The notes: generated by a model not told the origin, from the sequence alone. Shown: positions 32,189 to 42,952, numbered from the stretch's first letter. The stretch is 64,000 nucleotides of DNA from Gari tellinella (GCA_922989275.2 OV277858.1:16677727-16741726); one strand, 5' to 3'. Program-made: numbers and translations.

Positions 32189-33179
32189 ATGGTTGCGATC
32201 AGCTCCCTGAGGGTAAATTCCTATCAGATTGTTAATTACCTAAATCATTGGATGCTTCTATGTTGTATTATATACTGTCAATAATCTAATCAATTTTCAT
32301 AGTCACATGCCGCAATGTTTCTGTTGCGACACATTGTTTGATGACGAATGTCATTGGAACCGATGTAAATATTACATATACATGTTCTGTAAAAGGGGGA
32401 TACATATTTGCACTCGTTCACGTAACGTTTATTGGTATGGAGTACCACTGATAGACTGTAAACTACGTTCAATAAAGTGTCACATATCTTCAAGAATAGA
32501 AACAGGCTAAAGAGTAAAGGGTTAAATAATCAGGTCTGATAAATGCATCTAACAGACAATGTATTTGAAACTTTAATGATGTTATGTTCAACAGTAACAT
32601 TTATACATTTTGTCTTGGTAACTAGCAGTAATTCAATTAAGAAGTATACAGGCAAAAAAGACATGCCATTTCATATAACAGGTTTAATATGTAGAAAGCA
32701 CTTCAAAGAGCTTTGTAAAAAAACTTTTGGTCTGTATTTACCCTTTGCTCCATAGGCAAGCTTGCAAATTAGCTACGTTTAACTGTGTTTAAGGCAGGAA
32801 AATGCATACAGCAATATGAATTTTATGCAGAAAGCTAATGTATGCTTTCTGCTTTACACTCATTTTGTTGTTAGCTGACGCCTGTAATTAAAACTATTAT
32901 TGGATTTTATTAGTGTATCTTAATCTAATTTGCAGATGTAGGTGCAGGCGGACTGAGGCGCTACTGTGGAGGAAAGGGTTAAGGGCTCATTTGCTTACAA
33001 AAGTACACTTCCTTACCCAGTGGGCACTATAAAAAGGCTGTGACTTTTCAAACTGTAAACTTGCAACCATGTATTCTTAAGTTTAGAATCTTTGATTATT
33101 TAGTTGACAAAGAACTTGTAAATGATAACCTATCAGTTATATATGATATGCTTATTACTTATTTTTCAGTAATGTTTTT
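32189..33179. other. Interior of the Ginger1-like element, no transposase seen
   Basis: The plus-strand frames 32307-32510 and 32543-32755 show no DDE, HHCC or chromodomain-like motif. A short AGAAAGCT...GCTTTCTGC palindrome sits at 32830-32865, and AAAGGGTTAA (32517, 32984) recalls piggyBac-like ends, so smaller nested insertions are possible. Confidence 0.4.
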
Positions 33180-33345
33180 GACTGTTATCAAAATGTAATG
33201 TGTGATGTAATGCATTACTTTGCCAACTTACTTGTAATTTAATACATTACAAATGTAAACGTAATAATAATTGTAATATAATACACTCTTTAGCAATGTG
33301 ATTGGTGACACATGTAATGTAATGTATAACTTGCTCAAGTAATTC
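33180..33345. repeat. TAATG-rich repeat
   Basis: Repeats of TAATGTAATG, GCATTACTTTGCC, TACATTAC and ACATGTAATGTAATG alternate in both orientations over about 165 bp. It looks like an end or core of a small dispersed element; the class is unknown. Confidence 0.55.
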
Positions 33346-34102
33346 ACACCATGCCTGTTCCCGCCCCACCGGCCTGCATACTCCATGACTGAATTACTAC
33401 CTTAACTTATTTTTAAATAAACTGTCCAAGAATTATACCACATACCCGCAGCCACCTTGTTTCCCTACCATCAGTATCCATCAGATAGGCACAAGGTTAA
33501 CGTAACCCATCGGGAACAGCATTTAGTATACTGTACGTTTCCATGGCGTGCTTATCATAAGTCTGAATTTTGACTTGTTTATCATCTAAATTTTATATAT
33601 CTTTTAACTTATTCACACCTGAAACTTCAAGTGGACAATGCACTTTTTTCTAGTTATGTCAAGTCAACTTTTGACCAGCAAGAGTTGTTTTATACAACAT
33701 ATTTCAAAACTGACATATATTGCAAACATATCAGAGAGCTCCTTTGGGATTAGTCTGATCTGGGTCTACACGGTTTACAAAGGACAAGTGTACTATTGCT
33801 AGGTAGACTGTTTGTAAATGACTGATATACTCGTCGCAAGGGTCCAATGGGTTAAACTGTGTCTGTTAATTGCTAAAGAGGGGTGGGTCATTTTTCGATG
33901 GGGGTCGATATATTTCAGGAGGGGTCAAAACACTTCATGAGGGGAGTCATAGTACTATGACCGGGGGGTCAAATTTCGACGTCGAATTATGACCGGGGGG
34001 TCATTGTACGATATCGAAAAATGACCGGGGGTCATTATACGTCGTCGAATTTTGACCGGGGGGTCATTTTTCGATGGGGGTCAAAATACTTCGTTACACC
34101 GG

Positions 34103-34636
34103 CACAAACACCCTCTCTATATTTCTATTAGCACTAGCATTATCACGCTTTGGGTACGTAATTAAATCACCGCCTTTAAAATAACCATTAAGACCCTGAT
34201 GACCAAGCTCTTTTAGCTTTTGTCGCTGCATGTAGGACAGATCATTCGAAATACTTATACCCTCTCGCCTTAGTTGGTCTCTGACGCCAAACAGTTTAAA
34301 TTTGTCATCTGCAGCTTTGAATTTCACAATGATTAATCTCGGTTTACCACCCTTTTTACCAACACGTGTAGCACTTTCAATTGATTCACTACCTAATGAT
34401 CCATCTTCGCCTAGTTTCGAAAATACCTTTGAAGTTATAACTGATTCAAGACTTACAGCGTCACCCTCATCTTCTGGCAGACCAAACACACGCATCGAGT
34501 TTTTCAACCTTTCTGATTCTGTAATATATGCTTGCCGCTCAAGTCTGTCAATAGCTTCACCATACAGCTCATCACGAATTGAAAGACAACCAACATCTTC
34601 ACCCAATGATTGAGTTCCATATTCAAGTTCGTGCAC
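34103..34636 (-). pseudogene. LINE ORF1, N-terminal and central part (L1-ORF1p-like)
   Basis: The frame from 34636 contains a short acidic and helical N-terminal stretch, then SMRVFGLPEDEGDAVSLESV, the start of an RRM-like fold. ESIESATRVGKKGGKPRLII follows, then VKFKAADDKFKLFGVRDQLR, and GISISNDLSYMQRQKL with a C-terminal domain ending NGYFKGGDLITYPK. This order (xxRIFGLPE, IExAxRxGK, KPRxIIVKF, IxNDLxxxxR) is that of L1-type ORF1 RNA-binding proteins. The frame is intact to the Ginger1-like insertion and resumes at 30868. The coiled-coil N-terminus is short, and the true start may be upstream of 34636. Confidence 0.8.
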
Positions 34637-34794
34637 TCGTGCTTCAACACGCTTTATTCTCTAATTAAATCAATATTCTTTTAATGTCCGGCAATTCGTC
34701 GCCTTAATGCAACGAAGCTGTATCTACCATTTTTCAGTTTTGGAAATAATTGCTTCCAAGCGTTTGAAGGGTCATATTTGATTTTTTTTCGAGC

Positions 34795-35215
34795 CAGCTC
34801 CCAATAACCTTTTCCATCTTAAAATGCAGATTCATGTTATTCTTTTAAGTGTTCTCTCTAGATATGATTTACTTTCACAGTAGACATGTGTTTTAATATC
34901 TTCAGCATTTGAATATCCGACATCTCTATTCAATGAACCATAGTTATATCTGAATAGACAGGCCAATTTCTTAGTATTGAACGAAGTTTCCTGTAATTCC
35001 TGTCTTCATTACGTGTGTTTCACACTTAGCTTACCTCACACATTCATGTAATGTCAACTGATTAATGCTAGATAAAAGTATAACAGAAAGCTTTCATATG
35101 CGTTTTCTTCATTATGTATGCCATAGATATTGCTGATATTAAAAGGAACAAAAGGAATTTAACTGATATCAAGTGCAATCAATATGCTAGTGTATAATAT
35201 ATATGTGACTTTGCG
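34795..35215 (-). repeat. Dispersed repeat G, copy 2
   Basis: Inverted counterpart of 22130-22575 (see there). It begins just upstream, in minus-strand terms, of the LINE 5' end and so forms its 5' flank. Confidence 0.75.
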
Positions 35216-35515
35216 CGAAAACCCGATTCTTCTTCTTCAAAATAAAACAGCAAACAACGCGGTTAATCACCTATTTGTCCGTGGTTTTATTAATCCTAGT
35301 CCTGATGAAGTAATTTGGAACTCTTTAGAAATACAAACATTAACAGAAAAATAAAAACAGATTTTAGAGCAATCTGAATACACATTCTATGAAAGACATC
35401 AACATCCCAAACAATTTCATGACATATATACACTTTGTCTTACCAAAACCACTTGTGTAAATGTTTTAGATATTGTAAATCTTTTCCAACCAGGTCATGA
35501 AAAAGTTACATCTTG
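35203..35515 (+). other. Possible decayed coding segment, unidentified
   Basis: One plus-strand frame runs with a single internal stop (TAA near 35352) and contains NHLFVRGFINPSPDEVIWNS and YERHQHPKQFHDIYTLCL. It has a protein-like mixture of residues, but no known domain or paralogue in the window. A further open frame of 80 codons follows at 35618-35860. It may be a fragment of an unrecognised gene or chance. Confidence 0.22.
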
Positions 35516-35849
35516 AAACTTACGCGTAATAGTGTCAAACTTCACAAAAATCAAACCACACAGAGGCGAATGTGTTGATTGTAATTTTTTTTGGCAACGA
35601 TATACTAGTTTTATGGGATGACAACTCCACCTGTAAATGTGACTCTGGACACAACTGTCCAAATAGTAGACAATGTATTCTATGGAAAATGTAGAGATAT
35701 TGAGACTACAATACAAAAGGTTCCATTAGAGACCCATGAAACGATTGAATATACGAACTCTTACATACTGAATATTAAACATTTACATGACAATCAGTGT
35801 CTCCCTTGGACTTTTTTCTATATTAAAATAATGTTCAACTGTGTTCTAA

Positions 35850-36105
35850 TTAAGAAATAACACCTTCGTAGGTGTTCATTACCGTGCATAGATCACAGTT
35901 AGGAGTTGAGATGTGGTGTCATTAGATCACGGGGCCTTTCGGCCGAGTGATCTAATTAACCACATCTCAACGACTGCACAGTTGAGATGTGTAGTCATTA
36001 GATCACGAGGCCTTTAGGCAGAGTGATCTAATTACCCACATCACATCTCAACGACTAACTTTGATCTAATGCACGGTAATGTACACCTACGAATTGGTTA
36101 TTTTA
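35850..36105. mobile_element. Palindromic MITE A, copy 2 with duplicated core
   Basis: Left arm AAGAAATAACACCTTCGTAG with TTCATTACCGTGCAT, right arm ATGCACGGTAATGTACACC with CGAATTGGTTATTTTAATT. Inside, the hairpin TTAGATCACGGGGCC / GAGTGATCTAATTA is present twice (about 35915-35970 and 35990-36045), where the copy at 19.7 kb has it once. The element directly abuts MITE B at 36107. Confidence 0.82.
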
Positions 36106-36106
36106 A

Positions 36107-36443
36107 TTCTAACGCGACTTTTATTATAAAAATACTATTTATGTATAACGCGTATGGGGCAAATGGAACAGCGGATGGAAACACCGCTCGTGAGTTTATT
36201 ATCGCGGTGTAATATCCGTTTCTCGGTATTCTTTGTGTACATGCCGTAGGTTTTGAGTCGAGTTAGAATTAAGAAGTAACAAATTTTAATTCTAACGCGG
36301 CTTTTATTATAAAAAGGCCATTTATGTATGGTGCAAATGGAACAGCGGATGGAAACGCCGCGCGTGCAGTTCATTATCGCGGCGTAATATACGTTTCTCG
36401 GTATTCTTTGTTTGTATGCCGTAGGTTTCGATACGTGTTAGAA
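36107..36443. mobile_element. MITE B, complete head-to-tail dimer
   Basis: Two units (36107-36268 and 36290-36443) each begin TTCTAACGCGACTTTTATTA or TTCTAACGCGGC and end GTTAGAA. A linker AATTAAGAAGTAACAAATTT joins them. Both share GGTGCAAATGGAACAGCGGA-type and GTTTCTCGGTATTCTTTG cores with the copy at 6484-6744. No coding capacity. Confidence 0.85.
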
Positions 36444-36454
36444 TAACAAATATT

Positions 36455-37400
36455 AAACACGTGTGTTTTCAGACGTTTTATCTAAGGCTGCAACTGAGCT
36501 CGCATCTATGACGTATGATAGTAGAGTGCTCCAGAGCTTTGGGGCTGCATGCATGAAACCTCTATCTCCAAACTTCACCACACGACTTCTCGGTTCAATC
36601 AGCGGTACTGATTACTCGCTGACTGCAACTCTCTTCGATGGTAATACAACGTCAAGCATAGTGACAATTTACCTTGAAGAAGCATTGCATATGACTTTTT
36701 ATGCGAGTGTTAGAATGTTGAATTCAATTTTGAGTTGAACTGGAGGCCAGTGAAGCTCCTGCAAGATTGGGGTGATGTGATTGCACCGAGGAGTCCTGGT
36801 AATGATGCGGGCTGTTGTATTTTGCACACGCCGTAGTTTTCTTATCAGATTTGCGGAATTCCATTTAGCAGCAGTGAGCTGCAGTAGTCAAATTTCGATT
36901 GAACAAATGGACCAAGGTCTACGACACCTCAGGAGAAAGATACTAATATGATACATTTGCCGCAAATGTGCCTAGCTAGCCCTGTACACACTTCTAATGT
37001 GCTGTGTCATATACATTGGGAATCAAATCTAGCACCAATATCATTAACACACAATATTATTTTGATTTTATAGTTTCCCACTTGAACGTGAAAGTCTTCA
37101 GGTTTGTTGACCGATTTTTGTTTGAAACACTATAACCTCTAGTTTGTCAGTGTTCAGCTTCAACATATTATGGTACATACATGATACTATGTATTTAAGT
37201 CATCCTTCGACTTTTGAGAGGACTACTTGTTGGCAAGATGTGTATTTAGGCGTGAGTGACATGTATAAATGTGCATCACCTGCACTAGAAATGATGACCA
37301 AGATGCAGATGTCTTCAAATTGTGCCGACATGTTTTGTGTACAGGATGATACTTAAAAAAGTGTCAACTGGATGTTCATTTCTCTGCATTGATGCAATTC
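36455..37400 (-). pseudogene. L2/CR1-like LINE, RT to C-terminus remnant
   Basis: On the minus strand, at about 37180-37110, HNMLKLNTDKLEVIVFQTK matches the conserved WMxxNxLKLNxDKTExxxF block. At 36880-36720, LRRVQNTTARIIT and HITPILQELHWPPVQLKIEF match LQRVQNxAARLI and HITPxLxxLHWLPVxxRI. At 36640-36500, PRSRVVKFGDRGFMHAAPKL gives the PRxRxxxxGDRxFxxAAPxLWN C-terminal signature. The pieces are in the right order but in different frames with stops, so the element is decayed. The upstream RT and endonuclease parts are not seen. Confidence 0.75.
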
Positions 37401-37456
37401 GTGTATGAAGGTCGGTGAGGTCATCAAATTACATTGATTGAAGGTTCGTCCTTATT

Positions 37457-37651
37457 TCATCAAAGCTCCTGATGTTTGCCTTTATCGTCGAACATCTTTA
37501 ATTTTCTGATACACTCTTTAATTTTTGGTAGGATGCGATTATCAATAGGTTCTGATGCAGACGGTGGCTTTCTATGTGTTTCACTTGACTTTTCATGTTT
37601 ATCACCTAAAACCGATTCTAGGACACTAAGAGTTCTCTCCTTTTTTCTCAA
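37457..37651 (-). other. Open frame, unidentified, exon candidate
   Basis: The 63-codon minus-strand frame contains LSVLESVLGDKHEKSSETHR and ILPKIKECIRKLKMFDDKGK, a charged, helix-prone composition. It lies on the same strand as, and about 1.4 kb beyond, the two-exon model at 38999-39784, so it could be a further exon, but no splice signals can be assigned with confidence. Confidence 0.2.
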
Positions 37652-37699
37652 GCATCCTTAGCTTGCTGCTGCATTGTCCTTGAAAGAACATTCTCTGAA

Positions 37700-38345
37700 T
37701 AACCAGCAATGTTCTTGGATGACGACAGTATGTAGAAATTATGTAGTAGCCAAGGTTTGGGCTTACGTTTATCTGGTCGAGATCTTAAAAACCATGCACG
37801 TCCTCCAGGCTCGTAAAACGTACAAAATCGGAATTTCTAAATATACAATATTTATTTTAATTGGTGACAAAGAACTTCAGATGTGTGTCTAATTAACCCT
37901 AAGAATGAAAATATAAAAACTGTTGAAAATACGCCAAACAGATTCAAACTCTTTAAATATGAAATACTTTATAGACCAGTCAATATGTAAGCAAAAGGAG
38001 CCTTACCTCAAACGAATTGCATCAGAAATAAAATAAGTGTGGTTTTTTCAAGCTCAATGTGTTGTGATATAATACAAAAAAGTCTAATAAAATCTAGGTG
38101 GCCAAAGTATTTTTTTTCAATACTTCTAAACCACCCTTCGTGAGGATTTTCCCCCTTCTTTTCGATACAATCAATAATATAGAATTGTCTAACGTGCATT
38201 AAATAATAAAAAAACAGTTTTTCACAACTGATCTGTTAAAATATTTAATACGAAATGATTGTTAAAAACTAATAATCGTTATTATATATTTTCTCAAAAT
38301 AACCATAGTTTCAATAAGAATAAAGGTGTATCTACAAACAATGAT
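37700..38345. other. Unassigned AT-rich spacer
   Basis: Nothing recognisable. Confidence 0.35.
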
Positions 38346-38399
38346 AAGTAACCTCAAACATAACCATACATGCAAACACTCATTCGGTTGTTAAAAGAA

Positions 38400-38960
38400 C
38401 GACTTGCACCATCTTATAAAGGGATTCACAATACATGTAGTGCAAAACGGTATAGACCAAGAATATAAATATTGGTCATATCATTAGTTATACAATTGTT
38501 AAAGCTCTTTCTGATGTATTGTCATCGTGTAAGTCTTATAATGTTCTATCTCACATGAGGGTTGTTTTGAAAAAATCAACTTTGTGACCCATTAAACAGC
38601 ATTTTGACTTTACCTGATGAATTATGAATGCAAAAGGGTGTTGGTTAAAGTCTGATGAGGATTGTAAGCAAATGTTTGAGATATAATTTACTTTTGGTTC
38701 GAGATAGATCATTTCTCAAACTCTACCTTCTATTTCACTCATTGTTACAATGTTTTATGTCCATTTTGTGGACATAAAACATTATCAATAATACAATAGA
38801 CATTTGCATAATCAATTAACTTTGTACAATGTTCTATATCAATTCTAAAATTACCACAAATCTTCTTTAGTAGTTTTTATTACCTTAACTTGTTATAATT
38901 GAATCGTTACTATCGTTAATTAAAAGGTACTGTTCAGTAAACCTCAAAAAAATACGAGCG
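38400..38960 (-). repeat. Dispersed repeat F, copy B (carries the Tc1 empty site)
   Basis: Inverted counterpart of 15455-15490 plus 16110-16193 plus 17669-18005. It runs continuously through the point where copy A contains the Tc1-like element (TA at 38835-38836) and lacks the palindromic MITE of copy A. It also contains its own short palindrome TTTTATGTCCATTTTGTGGACATAAAA (about 38753-38779). Confidence 0.82.
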
Positions 38961-38998
38961 TACATTTGAGAACGTAACCAGCTTGTAAGAGAATCGTG

Positions 38999-39784
38999 TT
39001 AGATAAATGTTTTATATAGAAAACAGTAGAAGTCAATTGCTGTCAATATATTTATCTTAGAGGATACTTTTGTTTTGTCTGCCAAGAACCTCAGGTCGCT
39101 GACAAGCGATGAAAGAAAATCATAATGCTTCTTAAACATTTGATTTGGTTTGTTGTTGTTAACATCCATATCTTGCATATAAATGGGCTGATGTGACTCC
39201 ACAGGAAGAGGAGAGCTCATAAAGAGAACATGAGTGAGATTTCCTATACTGTTATCATCAGAACTATTTGGTTCTTCAAAGATATGGCTTGTGTAAAATA
39301 CAGAAATATTGGACCTTGGTTTAGAAAGTCTCTCTCGTTGAACTTGGCTTGGTGGGGCTTCTTTAAAAGGGTAGTCAGTTTTACTTTCATAATGTGTTAA
39401 GCAGCTATCTGCGTTAAATTAACAATTTCACATTGAACTAAAGATACATGGGTATTTCGCTTATTACATTGTACGCCAATAACCATGAAGAGCGCATTTA
39501 ACATGTCTGTCACGTGATCCAATTAGAACACAAACTTGATAAATTGGTCATATATCATTGTAAGACTCAAGAAAACATAAACATGGAGATAGAACATTGT
39601 TATACTGGCAATAACTTCAAAAAGAAAGCTCGGATAAAAATATAGTTTGCAACAGGATATATATTTTAAAAGTAGATTTCCAGCGGTATATATAACTTTA
39701 TTGGTTCACAAAATAGACATAGAACCATGTAAGACTCAAAAGACGTTACCTGTTTTCGTATCTGGCTCCAAACTCTTCTGACAT
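38999..39784 (-). CDS. Candidate two-exon gene, unidentified small protein
   Basis: On the minus strand an ATG at 39784 starts MSEEFGARYEN, ending in a donor-like CAG|GTAACG (exon 1, 39750-39784, 35 bp, phase 2). A downstream AG at 39405-39406 (GCAGATAG|CTGC) opens exon 2, which joins in frame and stays open for 134 codons to a stop at 38999. Exon 2 reads CLTHYESKTDYPFKEAPPSQ, later SSPLPVESHQPIYMQ, DVNNNKPNQMFKKH and FLSSLVSDLRFLADKT. I do not recognise the protein; it is Ser/Asn-rich with no membrane segment. Part of exon 2 is duplicated at 15244-15447 with an in-frame 3-bp indel. The last ~25 codons may be intron read-through if a donor lies near 39080. No expression evidence is available. 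Confidence 0.33.
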
Positions 39785-39799
39785 TTTCAATACGTTGTT

Positions 39800-41210
39800 A
39801 ACATCCCTGTACACTGTAAGTACACTTATGTAATATCAAATTCACTACTGGTCAGAGTCTAAAGTGAGTCTAAAGAGTCTGAAGTGTCTGCAAAGAAATG
39901 AGAACTCTCTTTTTGTCATGACGTTTGCTCAAGATAGCTTATATGACTCACATATACTGATTCGATATCTTAATCATGATGTTCGCCAACTGAATATTTT
40001 CACAAGTTTAAGGGAATTCAAGTTAAAAACTTAAACTGTCTAAATAAAGAATGTACATTTCCAGACTGCTTATTCTATTGACATGTGATCATTTCATCAT
40101 ATGCTACATGTACAGATCTTAAGGACTTTCAAGTTATTTCGGATTCAGTGAGACGTGAAACCTTTGTACACTGAATGCCTCCAAAGTTTCAACAACCATT
40201 AGCCTTTGCTCTTATGGTAAGTGTTCAATGCTTTTTCAACAGATACTATCCTAGAAGAGGAATATGCAACACAACACAGGCATTTGGTAGGTGATTTCCT
40301 TGTAACGATACAACCTTATGAACACCGCAAGTTTTAGCCCTGGAAGCTGAAGGACCAGGACGTGCAGAAAAAATGTTTAGATGTCTTTCTTGAAATCACA
40401 GTGGTTTATCAGGCATATGGTGTAGAGGAATGTTGACGTAAGCTTCTGAATAGACCTTACAGTGGTTAAGGTCAACTAAGGATGTCCATGTGAGGTATAT
40501 ATTTGGTGTTGAATGAAGAAGTAAACAAAGTAATACAAAGAAAGAGGAGATGCTACAAGGCACACAAGAGAGGCATCAGAGACAAGTGTACATAGGCCAA
40601 ACGTGTTGCTAAAAGCGTTCTCATCTGATCCAAGCAAGCTGGAACTATGCAAAATTCAGTCTGAATCACACTGACCCTAAAGGTAGTGATATCCCCAAGG
40701 CTGCCAACAGTTGAGAAGGTAGAATTCAGCTGAACATGTATACTGGAATGCAAACAAAAATCAGAATTTAACGTGTTTTACTGTATTTTTGCCATTACGA
40801 AATGATTCGGTTTCCCTCCGGGCAATTTTTCAAATGCAAGGAATTGCTTGGAAGTCCGTTTCGATGGTCAATTAATTCAATTTCCGGAATAAATATACCA
40901 AACTCATCACCTTATTGAAATTGCCATCTGCTTGTTGTTTGGTTTATCGTAGAAATATACTTTTTCGCTGCCTTTGATTGAGCATAGCATGTAACGGCAT
41001 GCGACTAGTTTGGACTGGGTGTCTCAAACTAGTCGGGCCTCATTCTGTTTCGGTTCTATGTATCGTCTATTTTTCCTGTCGTCTGCTTATTTCCTAATAA
41101 CAGCTTGAATTATTTTCTGCAATGCAGGAATAAATTAGGTTCGTAAAAAACGAGTTTATATGGGACTATAGGTTAATCTACTGCCTGTTGCAGGGTGTCT
41201 TAATTATAAC
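39800..41210. other. Unassigned spacer
   Basis: No gene. Short repeats of GAACATTGTAAGACTCAA type occur just before it (39545-39760). A small inverted repeat CGACTAGTTTGGAC / CTCAAACTAGTCGG lies near 41005-41037. Confidence 0.35.
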
Positions 41211-41216
41211 TATTGC

Positions 41217-41290
41217 AAACAGTCTGGATCCAAACAAAACCCCGCATGACGCGGCGGCTCATCTTGTGTCAAACTGTCTGACATTCTGCT
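41217..41290. repeat. Palindromic hairpin repeat, family P, copy 3
   Basis: GCAAACAGTCTGGATCC pairs with GTCAAACTGTCTG around CCGCATGACGCGGCGGCTCA. It is more diverged than the 9.9-kb copy, and no TTAA boundaries are visible. Confidence 0.7.
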
Positions 41291-41294
41291 GACA

Positions 41295-42950
41295 ATGTCT
41301 ATACAAAAATGCAGAACATTGAGAGTTGTTACATATGGCAACGTTTTGCAGACGACAATTGCATAACAAGCAGAAGGTAAACCAAACTTTTAAAGGCATC
41401 TCGATTATCACATGCGCATGACTTGTGGTGAAAGGGTACCCATGCAGGTCAGGTTCCAAGATATACGGGTTACTTAATCGGTAACTGAAACGATTAAGGA
41501 GTTCAAATACAAAAGCTAAGAAGTATGTTAATAATTCAATCTAGTTTATTTAAGCTTGCAAATCTATTAGACCGGCACATATTGTCACAGTTCGTCGTAA
41601 AACGCATGTACGAGGGCTGTACCAAAACACCGTGGACTAATCTTTTTTTTTGAAGAACCCGACCTGATATTGCTATGATTTTTTTTACCAATGCTATTTC
41701 AAACATTTTCACATTTGAATAAAACATTATAAGGTTCCTGAACACACATGACCCTATTTTATTTGTAAATATTAACTGTTGTTTAGATTATGTGGCGCAC
41801 GCCAACATTTTAAAGGTAGATTTAAAGATGTACATTTTACAACCTCCTACAAAGCAATTTCAAATCGGAATTTGCGCAAAATTGCGTCATGAATGTTGAC
41901 GTTGTTTTATTTATGACGTCATCTTGGAAAAATTCATTTACGTAGCGTCATTAAAAAATACATATCTAGTTATGGAGAATGATACCGTGTTCTGAAGACG
42001 CAAGAAATGACGACGTCAGAGGAAAAGGCGGCGCAGCAGAATGTCAAAGAATACTACTTTGAGTTGCATTTGATCCCAAAACAGACGTATAAACAGCTAC
42101 AATCAACAGCATCTCGCTTGCTGATGTTCAAATAGCATACGCGATTTTCAGAAGGATTGGTTGAGAAAATAATGTAAAGATGGGACGGTCGAAAAAAATT
42201 GACAGTTTCACTGTAGAAAACGTGAGGAGTGTCATGAATGGTGATCGGCGTCTTGCGGGGAGATATAATGCTGAACTCCTCGGGGTCAGCATAATTATTG
42301 TCTATACATTTCCATGAGAAACTAAACATGTCGAGAGTCGGTGCTATATTGGTGCCACGCTTGTTAAGTGCAGAAGAAACAGAAAGAAGTGTCCAGGTAT
42401 CAACCCTCTGTTTGAGTCGATATAAGAGAGATCAGGACTTTTTCAGCAAACACCCATCACACAGATCTCTTGCATACGATACGAGAGAAGTGACCGGGGT
42501 TCATTGACAACTTAAAAAGCAACATATTTCACCAGGTTATCGCTTCGTGCCACGTTTCCCAGCATGCACATTGGGAACTTGCCGTGTTGGGTTTTCAAAA
42601 GCTTTAACATGCGCCACATTCCATTGACCTAGCCCATTAGATTTTGCAGTATTTTCATACCTAAAACCTCTATGATGCAGACAAAAATTGAAAACGTTGA
42701 AGACAGCTCAAACAAGAAACATTGATAGTGTTGCGCGAGCTACATGTAGATACCAGCTTGTTTAAGAGGTTGTGCGTCGGCGAAAATACATCGATCACCA
42801 CTACAAGTATTTTGAAAAGGAGTGACGTTTACGTCGATGACGTCATGACGTTAACTAATGTGCGCCGGGGTTTGACGGGTAGGGTGTTTCAAAATACTCT
42901 GTGCTGGTCAGTTTTAAAGATAACACGTTAAAACTTCACACAGGTTTACA
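41295..42950. other. Unassigned spacer with CRE-like palindromes
   Basis: No gene is identified. Perfect TGACGTCA octamers occur near 41913 and 42838, with further GACGTC, TGACGTT and GTGACGTTTACG half-sites at 41895-42010 and 42820-42850. The overlapping frames 42054-42329 (minus) and 42298-42507 (plus) have no recognisable domain. Confidence 0.35.
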
Positions 42951-42952
42951 AA

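Larger units (their letters stand above)
30873..34098. mobile_element. Ginger1-like DNA transposon, non-autonomous, 3226 bp
   Basis: The ends TGTAACGAAGTATTTTGACC and its inverse (ending CTTCGTTACA) are near-identical over about 60 bp. They continue as diverged inverted repeats of about 150-200 bp made of GACCCCCCGGTCA / TCGACGTCG motifs. CCGG flanks both ends (30869-30872 and 34099-34102), and one CCGG restores the interrupted LINE frame, so CCGG is the target duplication. Ginger1 elements are known for long TIRs, TG...CA-type ends and CCGG or CCGT target duplications. No integrase-like transposase is visible inside. The interior has a ~32-bp tandem array, a tRNA-like segment and a TAATG-rich repeat. 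A solitary end of the same family is at 1701-1871. Confidence 0.82.
25235..34690 (-). mobile_element. Two-ORF LINE with two nested DNA transposons
   Basis: On the minus strand, ORF1 runs from 34636 and resumes at 30868 after the Ginger1-like insertion. ORF2 follows from about 30767 and is cut by the pogo-like element at 27571-28881. The 3' UTR ends near 25235 in repeated TTGAAT units after GTGTATGGGCCGGTGGCCTT. Removing the insertions leaves a LINE of about 4.9 kb. The RT and C-terminal region resemble CR1/Jockey-group elements of marine invertebrates, while ORF1 resembles L1-type ORF1 proteins; I do not assign the clade. Two disruptions in ORF2 are independent of the insertions, so the copy is dead. 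Confidence 0.88.

Noticed and set aside
32307..32755. Cys-containing frames inside the Ginger1-like element as a possible zinc-binding integrase
   Set aside because: Cysteine and histidine spacing does not fit HHCC, no DDE residues follow, and the frames are short.
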